From: Ilyomonas sp965199845
GTDB taxonomy: Bacteria; Bacteroidota; Bacteroidia; Chitinophagales; Chitinophagaceae
Direction: 5' to 3'
DNA length: 64,000 nucleotides
Assembly (NCBI GenBank): GCA_965199845.1
Contig: CBDATZ010000049.1
Location: 11,615 to 75,614, forward strand
This document shows positions 1 through 7,667 of the stretch, in pieces. The notes beneath the pieces were generated by a model. It was given only the letters and a program-made list of their open reading frames with translations, was not told the DNA's origin and did no database searches. The translations under genes and the position numbers were made by a program. Each line of letters starts with the position of its first letter. Position 1 is the first letter of the stretch.

Positions 1-402
1 ATTTTTACAGGCTATTATTATGTGCCTGAAAACAAACAATGGAGGCTGATTGCGCAATGGGATAAAGCCAAAAATGAAGGTAAATTATTGTCGGGTTTAT
101 ATTCATTTGTAGAAAACTTTGGCTCAAACGGAAACGATTATTTTAAAGCTTTATATGGCAATCAATGGGTGTGTACAACATCCGGCAAATGGATAGAACT
201 TACCAAAGCTTCTTTTACCACAACCGCAAGCCAGTTAAAACATCCGGTATTCGATTATGGTGCAGGTGTAGAGAACAATTGGTTTTACATGTATAGCGGC
301 GGCTTTAAACAGGTAAGCAACATTAACCCGCATGATATGATTGAAAGAAAACCGGAAGGCAAAGCGCCTGATATAATTTTTTCAGCTTTACCTGATAAAT
401 AA
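1..402 (+). CDS. DUF3472-type protein, C-terminal part only
   Basis: The reading frame is open from the first base, so the gene starts upstream of the window and only about 133 C-terminal residues are visible. The segment reads GYYYVPENKQWRLIAQWDK, then LYSFVENF, then YGNQWV, and ends with a GGFKQ motif. That pattern of aromatic residues matches the end of the DUF3472 domain found in secreted Bacteroidota proteins of unknown function, often beside sugar-utilisation genes. The neighbouring sugar-kinase-like gene and LacI regulator fit that context. No function beyond the family can be assigned. Confidence 0.75.
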   Translation: MFTGYYYVPENKQWRLIAQWDKAKNEGKLLSGLYSFVENFGSNGNDYFKALYGNQWVCTTSGKWIELTKASFTTTASQLKHPVFDYGAGVENNWFYMYSGGFKQVSNINPHDMIERKPEGKAPDIIFSALPDK

Positions 403-410
403 CGATTAAG

Positions 411-450
411 ATTCTGTATGATTTTTACAAGTAAAAATTAGAAACAGAAT
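411..450. terminator. Nested hairpin between convergent genes
   Basis: A perfect 8-bp stem, ATTTTTAC at 421-428 and GTAAAAAT at 431-438, sits inside an outer ATTCTGT/ACAGAAT pair. It lies between the convergent DUF3472 and kinase genes and could end transcripts from both sides. The A/T-rich stem makes this a moderate call. Confidence 0.4.
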
Positions 451-488
451 GATGTATTGATAAATGAAAGGCTGCTTTGAATTTTACT

Positions 489-1550
489 TTACATTTTCAA
501 TTTAAAAGACTGATGCTGCTTATCCATTACATACTCCTGCACTAAGTCGAGCAATTGTAACTGATTAGCAGTTCTGTCTTTGTTTTGTTCCGGGTAAGCC
601 GTTTTGTAATAAATATTTCCGTTCAGGTGATCGGCTAAAAACCGAAGTGCCTGCATATAAATCATAAGCGAACCTGAATAATGAATATGCTTTCTTTCTT
701 CCGGCGTTAAAAATTCCGACATCGCATTCATATAACCTTCCGTAACAGCCATAAAGAAATCGGGGCGCAGGTGCAGATCGTAAATGTCTGTCGCATCTTC
801 ATTTTTGTTCGATACAATGGTGCGTATCATATCACCAATATCTGAAAAGAAAAGACCGGTTTGCGTGGTATCCAAATCTATCGGGCAACGAATCACGTCT
901 GTATCAGCATCAAACAAAATATTCGATATTTTACAATCGTGATGCATAATATGAAGCGGGAAAGCTTGTTTATCAGCACTGATTTTCTGAAACCATTTTA
1001 CAAGCGTTGCATAATGTTCAACCTGTTCTATCAAATCTCTCACGCCCGAAATACGCTCCGGCGATGCGTTTTGCAAAGCCGTTTTAAACTGATCGAACCG
1101 AAGCTCCAGATCGTGAAAGCGAGGCAAAATAGTTTCTACCCGGCTGCTGTCTAAACTTTGCAGAGAAGCTGTAAAAGCGCCAAAGCAATTGGCTACTTCA
1201 TACGCTTTTTCCGGTGTTTGCACAGCGTGCGGACTATATGTATTTTTCAGGAACTCGAAGCAGCGCCAGACTTCGTTGTTTTTTTCATATAAAAGATCGC
1301 CCGATTTTGTTTTGATAAGTTTGGGTAATTTCATTCCGCTCTCAGCAGATAAATGATGCTGAATAAGCTGGTAATTGTTCTGTAAAGACAGCGGATTTGT
1401 AAAAATGGAAGTGTTTATTCTTTGTAAAAAATAAGAATTGCCGTTATTTGAATTAACTTTATAGCTGTTGTTAATTAACCCGCTAACCAAAGGCTGACTG
1501 GATTGTATAGAAGGCAAGTCGAAATGTTCGCAGATAGCTTGTAAAATCAT
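489..1550 (-). CDS. APH-family kinase, N-acetylhexosamine kinase-like
   Basis: The 353-residue product belongs to the aminoglycoside phosphotransferase / homoserine kinase fold. The catalytic loop HHDCKISNILFD is at about 203-214 (Asp205, Asn210), and the metal-binding segment IDLDT follows at 224-228. The N-terminal SGLINNSY and YFLQRIN motifs resemble NahK-type N-acetylhexosamine 1-kinases, which phosphorylate GlcNAc or GalNAc at C1. There is no signal peptide, so it is cytoplasmic. It is divergent from a LacI regulator across a 104-bp gap, which suggests regulation by that protein. The kinase fold is secure and the sugar substrate is inferred. A homoserine or choline kinase role is less likely. 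Confidence 0.75.
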   Translation of the reverse strand: MILQAICEHFDLPSIQSSQPLVSGLINNSYKVNSNNGNSYFLQRINTSIFTNPLSLQNNYQLIQHHLSAESGMKLPKLIKTKSGDLLYEKNNEVWRCFEFLKNTYSPHAVQTPEKAYEVANCFGAFTASLQSLDSSRVETILPRFHDLELRFDQFKTALQNASPERISGVRDLIEQVEHYATLVKWFQKISADKQAFPLHIMHHDCKISNILFDADTDVIRCPIDLDTTQTGLFFSDIGDMIRTIVSNKNEDATDIYDLHLRPDFFMAVTEGYMNAMSEFLTPEERKHIHYSGSLMIYMQALRFLADHLNGNIYYKTAYPEQNKDRTANQLQLLDLVQEYVMDKQHQSFKLKM

Positions 1551-1654
1551 ACAGGGAAGTCCAAAGCAAATGGTTATAAAAATGGAAAATAAACTGATTT
1601 TTTGAAACTATTCAAATCAATCGTTTGCGTTGGTAAAAAAACAATAAACCGCTT

Positions 1655-2656
1655 ATGAAGAACTTGCCTACAATAAAGGAAATTGCCAAACGATTAAATG
1701 TGTCTGCCTCTACGGTTTCCCGGGCACTTCACGATCATCCCAGCATTGGTTTGCGTACAAAAAATGCGGTGAAAGAACTGGCTAAAGAACTTAGATACGA
1801 ACCCATACAAACGGCTATCTTTTTTAAAGAAAAACGTACTTACACCATCGGCGTTATTGTGCCTACGCTTTCCGAAGATTTTTTTGCGCAAGCCGTTAGC
1901 GGCATCGAGCAGATTGCTTTTGAAAATAACTTCAGCGTATTTGTAGCGCAAAGCCACGATAGTCTTGAGAAAGAGCAGCAAATTATTGACTCTTTTACCA
2001 GGCGCCGTATTGATGGTTTGTTAGTTTCCGTATCTAAGGAAACAAAGCAAATAAAGCACTTTGATACTTTGCAGGAATATAAAATTCCGGTTGTCTTTTT
2101 CGACCGCGTGCCCGATATAAAAAACATCAATAAAGTTACCTGCGATTTGTATAATATTTCAATCAACCTGATTAATGTTTTGTATAAATTAAATCATAGA
2201 AAAATAGCATTGCTGTTAGGTCCGCAATCTATAACTGCCAATAGCGAACGGATGAAAGGTTTTATAAACGGGCTGTCAAAAAAGAGACTGAAAGCTAACC
2301 CTGCTTATATTGTAGAAACAGATTTTACAAGAGAAAAAACCTGGCAGGCCGTGGGTAAATTATTGGCGCAAAAACAACCGCCTACCGCAGTTATTGTTTT
2401 TAACGATTGGGTTGCGCTGGATGCCATTCAATATATAAAAACGCAGACTGATTTACAGCTTAACAAAGACATTGCTTTTGCCAGTTATGCCAATCTTCCT
2501 TTCTGCAAATACTTAGATAATAAACCTGTGGTTTCGGTTGAGCAGTTTCCTTTCCGGCAAGGCGTAGAAGCCACGCGTATTCTTTTAAATTCAATTTTTA
2601 ATGATACGGAAAATTATGTTCAGGAAGCCATTGAAGGCAAAGTGGTGATGTATTGA
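1655..2656 (+). CDS. LacI-family transcriptional regulator
   Basis: The 333-residue protein starts with a LacI helix-turn-helix at residues 4-50 (TIKEIAKRLNVSASTVSRAL), the hinge region, and a periplasmic-binding-protein-like sensor domain from about 60 (YTIGVIVPTLSEDFFAQAVSGI). It should bind a sugar or sugar phosphate and control nearby genes. The divergent kinase is the obvious candidate target. No convincing palindromic operator was found in the 104-bp gap. The family is certain and the ligand unknown. Confidence 0.93.
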   Translation: MKNLPTIKEIAKRLNVSASTVSRALHDHPSIGLRTKNAVKELAKELRYEPIQTAIFFKEKRTYTIGVIVPTLSEDFFAQAVSGIEQIAFENNFSVFVAQSHDSLEKEQQIIDSFTRRRIDGLLVSVSKETKQIKHFDTLQEYKIPVVFFDRVPDIKNINKVTCDLYNISINLINVLYKLNHRKIALLLGPQSITANSERMKGFINGLSKKRLKANPAYIVETDFTREKTWQAVGKLLAQKQPPTAVIVFNDWVALDAIQYIKTQTDLQLNKDIAFASYANLPFCKYLDNKPVVSVEQFPFRQGVEATRILLNSIFNDTENYVQEAIEGKVVMY

Positions 2657-2708
2657 TATTGATTAGCAACTTTTCAATCTAACTTCATAAATCTTTTCCA
2701 AAATCCAA

Positions 2709-2735
2709 AAAAAGAACACGATTACAATTCTTTTT
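2709..2735 (+). terminator. Weak A/T hairpin after the LacI gene
   Basis: AAAAAGAA (2709-2716) pairs with TTCTTTTT (2728-2735), and more T-rich sequence follows. The stem holds only one G-C pair, so it is a possible rather than a clear terminator. Confidence 0.3.
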
Positions 2736-2767
2736 GCGTTTTTTAAGCCATGTCACATTTTTGCAGA

Positions 2768-3595
2768 ATGAACCGCATTAAGTTTTTCATTTTACCAGTT
2801 ATCTTATTTCTCTCCAATTCTGTTTTCAGCCAGTATTATTACAACGATATTATGGCTTTGCAGCAATCGCAAAAACAATATACAGCGTTGGTTTCGGCTC
2901 ATATTAAACATGTTGCCGCCACCAGTTTTGAAGGCAGCCAGCCGGTTGATAATTTTAAACTGGAACAAACCATTTCGCCCGACAATAAAACCATTAGCAT
3001 TACGTCCAGCGATCCTTCTGCCGGCAATTTGCTTACTTTAAATACTTACAGCAACGGAAAGCTTGTGCAGACAAAAGATACCAGCACCAATATCATTTCG
3101 GTAACGCAATACAGTTATAATGCAGATGGAAATATAAGCACCATCACAACGCAATCAGATGATGCTTTTATGAATAGTCATTCTGTTGAAATCCATCAAT
3201 GGAAATACAATAACAATTTGCCCGAAAGCATGATTCGTATAAAAGATAAAACCGATACAACGTATGTAACGTTTACTTACGATGCCGGTAATGTGGCGCA
3301 GGAAACCTGGAAACGCAAAGGAAAAACGGTTGAAACCTATTACTATTACTACAATACAAAAGCCCAGCTTACCGATATTGTTCGCTTCAATATTCGCGTT
3401 CGCAAAATGCTTCCCGATTTTTTATATGAATACAACGATGCCGGAAACGTTGCGCAAATGATGCAGGTTCCTAACGGCAGCAGCGATTACATGATCTGGA
3501 AATATTCTTATAATACCAATGGCTTAAAAGAAAGAGAATTGCTTTATAATAAACAACAGCAGCTTATAGGCAGAGTTGAATATAAATATGAATGA
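2768..3595 (+). CDS. Secreted YD-repeat-like protein of unknown function
   Basis: The ATG at 2768 is preferred over the in-frame ATG at 2750, because translation from it begins directly with a signal peptide (MNRIKFFILPVILFLSNSVF, then SQ). The mature part has several YD-like units, such as YNADGNISTI, YDAGNVAQET, YNDAGNVAQM and YNTNGLKERE. These form beta-hairpin strings in RHS-type proteins. At 275 residues it is far too short for an RHS toxin and lacks the core-associated motif. It is probably an exported envelope protein. The stop codon lies 4 bases before the first copy of the ATGTACG inverted repeat. Confidence 0.7.
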   Translation: MNRIKFFILPVILFLSNSVFSQYYYNDIMALQQSQKQYTALVSAHIKHVAATSFEGSQPVDNFKLEQTISPDNKTISITSSDPSAGNLLTLNTYSNGKLVQTKDTSTNIISVTQYSYNADGNISTITTQSDDAFMNSHSVEIHQWKYNNNLPESMIRIKDKTDTTYVTFTYDAGNVAQETWKRKGKTVETYYYYYNTKAQLTDIVRFNIRVRKMLPDFLYEYNDAGNVAQMMQVPNGSSDYMIWKYSYNTNGLKERELLYNKQQQLIGRVEYKYE

Positions 3596-3599
3596 TTTG

Positions 3600-4043
3600 A
3601 TGTACGATGTTAGATGTACGGTGTACGATGTAATTTGCTATGTAAAAACAGATTGTAATGGATGCAGAAGAAATTAAAAAGAGAACAAAAAAGTTTGCAA
3701 TTGACATTGGCAAACTAACTCTTTTGTTAGAAAGAAATGATTTGAACAGAAATTACAACAATCAAATAATCAGAGCGAGCAGTTCGGTAGCGGCTAATTA
3801 TCGTGCAGCACGCAGAGCTAAATCGAAAGCTGATTTCATCAATAAATTAAAGATTGTAGAAGAGGAATTAGACGAAAGCCTGTTTTTTTCTTGAATTGTT
3901 ATTTGAATTCAACCCTACTCAAAAAGAAATAATTGTTGGTCTCTTTAAAGAAGGTGAGGAATTGCTGAAAATTATTGTAGCAACAATCAATACATCCAGA
4001 CAAACATAAGCACATCGTACACCGTACATCTCACATCGTACAT
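3600..4043. mobile_element. Inverted-repeat element enclosing a four-helix-bundle gene
   Basis: A 32-nt arm at 3600-3631 is repeated in inverse orientation at 4012-4043 with one mismatch. Each arm holds three copies of TGTACG. Between them, with only 26 nt before its start and 2 nt after its stop, lies one S23-type four-helix-bundle gene. The unit fits exactly between the stop codons of two convergent genes and shares one base with the thioesterase stop. The layout resembles intervening sequences of some bacterial 23S rRNA genes (for example in Leptospira), which also have terminal inverted repeats around an S23 gene, but this copy is not in rRNA. Mobility is inferred from structure only. Confidence 0.6.
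3658..4009 (+). pseudogene. Four-helix-bundle (S23/Avd-like) protein, frameshifted
   Basis: The first frame gives 78 residues starting MDAEEIKKRTKKFAIDIG and containing IIRASSSVAANYRAARRAKS, the hallmark of the four-helix-bundle family that includes the 23S rRNA intervening-sequence protein S23. It stops just after ELDESLFFS. In another frame the sequence continues LELLFEFNPTQKEIIVGLF and so on to the stop at 4007-4009, which gives the usual length of about 116 residues. The shift lies at a run of seven T (3883-3889); six would restore the frame. This may be a real mutation, slippage or a sequencing error. The biochemical role of the family is not settled; relatives act as accessory proteins of retroelements (Avd). 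Confidence 0.8.
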
Positions 4044-4564
4044 TATTCCACCGGCGTTTGCGACATAAACAACGCCTTTAATTCTACAGCTTCATCGGGT
4101 TTCATTTTACCGCCCAATATCAATCGTACCTGTCTTCTGCGCAAGGCACTTTCATACATCACTTTCTCTTCCTGTGTTTCGGCTATTACAGGCGGCACAG
4201 CGCGGGGTTTTCCGTTTTCATCCAGCGCCACAAACGTAAAATACGCTTCGTTGCTTTCGTATTGATGTTCATAATCCTGTCCCCATACACGAATATTAAT
4301 TTCCATAGAAGTTGTAAAAGCGCGCGTCAGTTTCGCTTCAATATGAACTAAGTTGCCAAGCTTTATCGGCACTTTAAAACTGATATTATCTACGCTTGCC
4401 GTCATGCTCGGACCTTTACAATGTTTGCCCGCCGCCATAGCCGCCGCAATGTCCATCCAATACATCAGTCGTCCGCCCATCAGGTTGCCGTAGGTATTGG
4501 TATCGTTCGGCAATACAATTTCATTCATAACGGTAAAACTTTCTGCAGCGCGTAACCCTTCCAT
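4043..4564 (-). CDS. Acyl-CoA thioesterase, hotdog fold
   Basis: The 173-residue protein has the hotdog signature NLMGGRLMYWMDIAAAMAA near residue 27, followed by the second half of the fold (VDNISFKVPIKLGNLVHIEA). This matches the YciA/BFIT class, which hydrolyses acyl-CoA to free acid and CoA in the cytoplasm. It has no signal peptide. Its stop codon touches the inverted-repeat element downstream, and its upstream side borders the second repeat copy, so the gene is framed by the repeats. Chain-length preference cannot be read from the sequence. Confidence 0.88.
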   Translation of the reverse strand: MEGLRAAESFTVMNEIVLPNDTNTYGNLMGGRLMYWMDIAAAMAAGKHCKGPSMTASVDNISFKVPIKLGNLVHIEAKLTRAFTTSMEINIRVWGQDYEHQYESNEAYFTFVALDENGKPRAVPPVIAETQEEKVMYESALRRRQVRLILGGKMKPDEAVELKALFMSQTPVE

Positions 4565-4594
4565 TCTTAATCAATTTGCGGCAAAGATAGAATT

Positions 4595-4758
4595 ATGTAC
4601 GATGTTAGATGTACGATGTGATTCAATGTACGATGTTAGATGTACGGTGTACGATGTTAAACGCAGATGTGATAATAATCTTGTTGAAAAGTAAATAGTC
4701 CATACAAATCAAAATACATCGTACACCGTACATCTAACATCGTACATTGAATCACATC
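4595..4758. repeat. Long hairpin repeat, copy 2, 43-bp perfect stem
   Basis: The arm at 4615-4657 is the exact reverse complement of 4716-4758. The loop (4658-4715) is 58 nt. A further partial forward copy of the same unit lies at 4595-4620. Most of the arm matches the arms around the four-helix-bundle gene. The loop, including AACGCAGATGTGATAATAA, reappears in reverse orientation in the copy at 5818-5942. The hairpin fills the space between the thioesterase start and tsaD. Confidence 0.9.
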
Positions 4759-4776
4759 TCACATCTCACATTATTC

Positions 4777-4784
4777 TACCTTTG
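4777..4784 (+). promoter_or_regulatory. Putative -7 box (TACCTTTG) for tsaD
   Basis: TACCTTTG matches the Bacteroidota TAnnTTTG box and lies 22 nt before the chosen TTG start of tsaD. No good -33 TTTG is present at the usual distance. It sits just outside the end of the hairpin repeat. Confidence 0.4.
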
Positions 4785-4806
4785 CCTGTTCAATATAAAT
4801 CACACC

Positions 4807-5814
4807 TTGAGTATTACTATCCTGGCTATTGAATCTTCGTGCGACGAAACCAGCGCCGCCGTTTGTGTTGACGGACATATTTTATCTAATCATATTGCCA
4901 CGCAAAAAGTGCATGAGCAATTTGGCGGCGTGGTGCCCGAACTTGCCAGCCGCGCGCATATTCAAAATATTGTTCCGGTGGTAGATATTGCTTTATCAAC
5001 TGCGCGCTGCCAATTGTCGTCTCTCGATGCTATTGCTTTTACACAGGCGCCGGGTTTAATCGGCAGTTTGCTGGTGGGTGCGCAATTTGCCAAATCAATG
5101 GCTTTGGTATTAAACAAACCGCTGATTGCTGTGCATCACATGCAGGCGCATGTATTGGCAAATCTGATTGACGACCCAAAACCTGATTTTCCTTTTTTAT
5201 GTCTTACTGTTAGCGGAGGACACACACAGATTGTATTAGCCAAATCGCCAACAGATTTGCAAATTCTGGGCGAAACCATAGACGATGCCGCCGGTGAAGC
5301 CTTCGACAAATCGGCCAAGCTCTTAGGCTTGCCTTATCCCGGTGGACCGTTAATAGACAAATACGCCAAAGACGGCAATGCAACGAAATTCAAATTTGCC
5401 GAACCGCAAATACCGGAACTGAATTTTAGCTTCAGCGGGTTAAAAACGTCGGTACTTTATTTTCTGCAAAAAGAAACGGCTCTCAATACAAACTTTATTA
5501 AAGAAAACGAAGCCGATTTATGCGCTTCTATTCAGTACACAATTGTAAATATTTTACTAAAGAAACTAAAGAAAGCCGTACAGCAAAGTGGTATTACGCG
5601 TGTTTGTATTGCGGGCGGCGTAAGCGCCAACAGCGGCTTGCGCAATGCGTTGCAGGCTGCCGGACAAAAACACGGCTGGAAAACATTTATTCCCCAGTTT
5701 CAATATTGCACCGACAATGCCGCGATGATTGCTATGGCAGCGTACTATAAATATCTTGAATCGGATTTTGTAAATCTTTCTATATCTCCGTCCGCACGCG
5801 CCGAATGGAAATGA
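4807..5814 (+). CDS. tsaD: tRNA N6-threonylcarbamoyladenosine synthase subunit TsaD
   Basis: TsaD works with TsaB, TsaE and TsaC to make t6A37 in ANN-decoding tRNAs. The protein shows ILAIESSCDETSAAV at the N-terminus, the metal-binding HHMQAH motif near residue 111, FPFLCLTVSGGHT, and GGVSANSGLR near the end. The frame is open further upstream to a TTG at 4747, but that lies inside the repeat. A TTG at 4807 gives MSITILAIESS and a 335-residue protein of normal family length. No ATG is available. Hairpin repeats in opposite orientation flank the gene on both sides, and its stop is 3 bases before the second. Confidence 0.95.
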   Translation: MSITILAIESSCDETSAAVCVDGHILSNHIATQKVHEQFGGVVPELASRAHIQNIVPVVDIALSTARCQLSSLDAIAFTQAPGLIGSLLVGAQFAKSMALVLNKPLIAVHHMQAHVLANLIDDPKPDFPFLCLTVSGGHTQIVLAKSPTDLQILGETIDDAAGEAFDKSAKLLGLPYPGGPLIDKYAKDGNATKFKFAEPQIPELNFSFSGLKTSVLYFLQKETALNTNFIKENEADLCASIQYTIVNILLKKLKKAVQQSGITRVCIAGGVSANSGLRNALQAAGQKHGWKTFIPQFQYCTDNAAMIAMAAYYKYLESDFVNLSISPSARAEWK

Positions 5815-5817
5815 TTC

Positions 5818-5942
5818 GATGTACGATGTGAGATGTACGATGTACGATGTATATAAATTTGTATAGCTTATTCACTTTTCAATAAACTTATTATCACATC
5901 TGCGTTTCACATCGTACACTGTACATCTCACATCGTACATTA
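5818..5942. repeat. Long hairpin repeat, copy 3, inverted relative to copy 2
   Basis: The left arm 5818-5852 and right arm 5908-5942 are near-perfect reverse complements built from the same TGTACG units. Read on the minus strand, the whole 5815-5950 segment, loop included, aligns with 4620-4755. The two copies therefore descend from one element and lie in opposite orientation around tsaD. Confidence 0.88.
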
Positions 5943-5963
5943 AATCACATCTAACATCACACA

Positions 5964-5971
5964 TAACTTTG
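5964..5971 (+). promoter_or_regulatory. Putative -7 box (TAACTTTG) for the lipocalin gene
   Basis: TAACTTTG fits the TAnnTTTG consensus, 35 nt before the ATG at 6007. No clear -33 element was seen. Like the box before tsaD, it lies next to the outer end of a hairpin repeat. Confidence 0.35.
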
Positions 5972-6006
5972 GCATTTCAATTGACTGGTAAGGCAAAATT
6001 TTGTTT

Positions 6007-6477
6007 ATGAAACAATGGATATCAATTCTCTGTATAGCGGTGGTTTGTTTAGCAACCTCTTGCGTTCGTCATAAAGTAGCGGGTACAAACCTCAACGGGC
6101 AATGGATTGTAAATAATGTGCGGCTCGAAGGCGTAAACGATCCCGCCAATTACAAAATAACGATGTTCGACGATGTAAGCAGCGCTTGTTTGCAGGGCAG
6201 CGAATGGTTTCTTACCGAAAGCGGCAACGCCACTTACACCATTACCCAAAGCAACGATTGCACCGGCGGACAACGTCCCATTCACTGGAGCACGCTGAAC
6301 AGCAATGGCGTACAATATTTCCAGTTTAAAAATATAGATGCTGCCAAAGCCCGCAAAGTTCCCGATGGTTATCGCCTCGAATTGAGCAATGTTAGCCAAA
6401 GCGGTTTTACACTGCGCGAACCAACACAGGTTGGTAACAACACTGCTTATGTAGTGTTAGATTTTACGAAGAAATAA
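6007..6477 (+). CDS. Lipocalin-like lipoprotein
   Basis: The ATG at 6007 is preferred to the TTG at 6001. It gives a lipoprotein signal (MKQWISILCIAVVCLATSC) with a lipobox cysteine at residue 19. The mature 137 residues contain LNGQWIVNNVRLEG near the start and alternating beta strands. This is typical of the Bacteroidota lipocalin-like family (DUF4923/lipocalin_4 type), which probably binds a hydrophobic ligand in the envelope. No partner gene is adjacent. Confidence 0.7.
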   Translation: MKQWISILCIAVVCLATSCVRHKVAGTNLNGQWIVNNVRLEGVNDPANYKITMFDDVSSACLQGSEWFLTESGNATYTITQSNDCTGGQRPIHWSTLNSNGVQYFQFKNIDAAKARKVPDGYRLELSNVSQSGFTLREPTQVGNNTAYVVLDFTKK

Positions 6478-6495
6478 TACATCTCACAATACAGC

Positions 6496-6541
6496 GCAAA
6501 CGCCGGTAATACAAAAGAAGATTTATGTTACCGGCGTTTGC
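6496..6541. terminator. 14-bp perfect hairpin after the lipocalin gene
   Basis: GCAAACGCCGGTAA (6496-6509) pairs perfectly with 6528-6541 across an 18-nt loop. It stands between the convergent lipocalin and FRG genes. There is no T-run after the stem, so it may be a processing or protective hairpin instead. Confidence 0.5.
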
Positions 6542-6643
6542 ATCTCCGGTCGGGCAACGTTGCGACGCTCCGTTCAGGTTCCGGTTACTAATTTATCTTA
6601 TAAGCGGGTGCTATAAAAGAATTGGTATTCTTACTTTCCTTTT

Positions 6644-7420
6644 TTATAAAGTATCATGATTTCTTTTTAAAGTTCTTGCAAGTGATTCCATATCACCATA
6701 AGTAGTAAAATCGTTTATTCCAAGTAAGCTTAATTGGTTTTTTATTTCTTTTTTACTAGTTTGAGGTATTATATACTTTTTGAGAGTGCTATTTTCTTTA
6801 TCAGTAAGAGTGTCTTTTTCTGGAACATGAAATGTAAAACAAGACTTTTGTAGTACAATACGTTTATCTGTATAATATGGTCTTATTGGAATGATATACT
6901 TTGGAAAAGTTTCATATTTTTTCCAATGAGAAATAGTTTTAATCGCTTCGACGAATACAGGTAGTTTACTCGTTGGAGTTCCTTTAAAGCCGCCTACTTT
7001 ATCATAAGCATCCTGACTATGGGCAAGTTGATAAGCGTCCATCATAAATAAAGCGCCATCACTATTCTTTTCTGATACTGCAAAATATAAAGCGGTTAAA
7101 GGAGTATAGGACCAATCCAAGAGACGTGTAGGCATATTATAATGTTGTTGCAAAAAATATAACTCTTCATCGTTTTTCGTTCCGGAAAGCAAACTTGCAG
7201 ATTGAATTTTAAAATCTTGATTGAGTTGTTGTTCTTTTTCTAACCGTTTAGATTCGCTCGTAACATGGAAATCATTTCTATACACTCCAGGCTTTAATTC
7301 CCAATCCTTGTTAGATTGTCCTCGATACCATAATCTAATATGATGATGAAAGTCTACCTTTTTCCAAAATTCGTCACGAATTTGAAGCAAATCATTTAAC
7401 GTTCTTATTTCATCTTTCAT
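6644..7420 (-). CDS. FRG-domain protein
   Basis: The 258-residue protein carries the two FRG-domain hallmarks: LWYRGQSNKDWELKPGVYR at about 30-48, and QQHYNMPTRLLDWSYTPLTA at 91-110 followed by LYFAVSE. The domain is named for its Phe-Arg-Gly motif (here Tyr-Arg-Gly) and has no established enzymatic role. It occurs in scattered genes of bacteria and phages. The rest of the protein is lysine-rich with no membrane segment. The gene stands alone between a strong hairpin and the tamB promoter region and looks AT-richer than its neighbours, which suggests horizontal acquisition. The function is unknown. Confidence 0.85.
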   Translation of the reverse strand: MKDEIRTLNDLLQIRDEFWKKVDFHHHIRLWYRGQSNKDWELKPGVYRNDFHVTSESKRLEKEQQLNQDFKIQSASLLSGTKNDEELYFLQQHYNMPTRLLDWSYTPLTALYFAVSEKNSDGALFMMDAYQLAHSQDAYDKVGGFKGTPTSKLPVFVEAIKTISHWKKYETFPKYIIPIRPYYTDKRIVLQKSCFTFHVPEKDTLTDKENSTLKKYIIPQTSKKEIKNQLSLLGINDFTTYGDMESLARTLKRNHDTL

Positions 7421-7667
7421 TTCAAGAATATCTTTTTCTTATTGGTAATTAAAGAAGTTCTTCAAAATTATTTTAAAACCATTTTTTTTAACCTACTGTT
7501 TTATAAGCCATAAAACAAACAAATCTTATTAACTATCAGAATGTATCTCTTTATCAAATCAATCTTCTCAAATTTCCGTTCCTTTAACAAACATTTTCGC
7601 GGCAGCGTATATTATTTTCCTGAGTGAAAGCGTGCTTTGCCAGATATACTTATTTTTATCGCTCTGA

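Noticed and set aside
861..1154. Open frames opposite to long genes, such as 861-1154, 16022-16360, 21012-21452, 50507-50998 and 62673-63221
   Set aside because: They lie fully inside well-supported genes on the other strand, show no protein-family motifs and have no promoter or ribosome-binding site.
1551..1654. LacI operator palindrome between kinase and regulator
   Set aside because: The AATCGTTTGCGTT segment has only three matching outer bases on each side, too weak to call an operator.
2768..3595. RHS/YD-repeat toxin
   Set aside because: The protein is only about 275 residues, with four or five weak YD-like units, no RHS core motif, no toxin tip and no immunity gene.
3658..4009. Part of a diversity-generating retroelement (Avd role)
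   Set aside because: No reverse transcriptase, template repeat or variable-repeat target gene is found in the window.
4595..4770. CRISPR-like array of ATGTACG repeats
   Set aside because: The units are adjacent or inverted, with no regular spacers and no cas genes. The arrangement is a hairpin, not an array.
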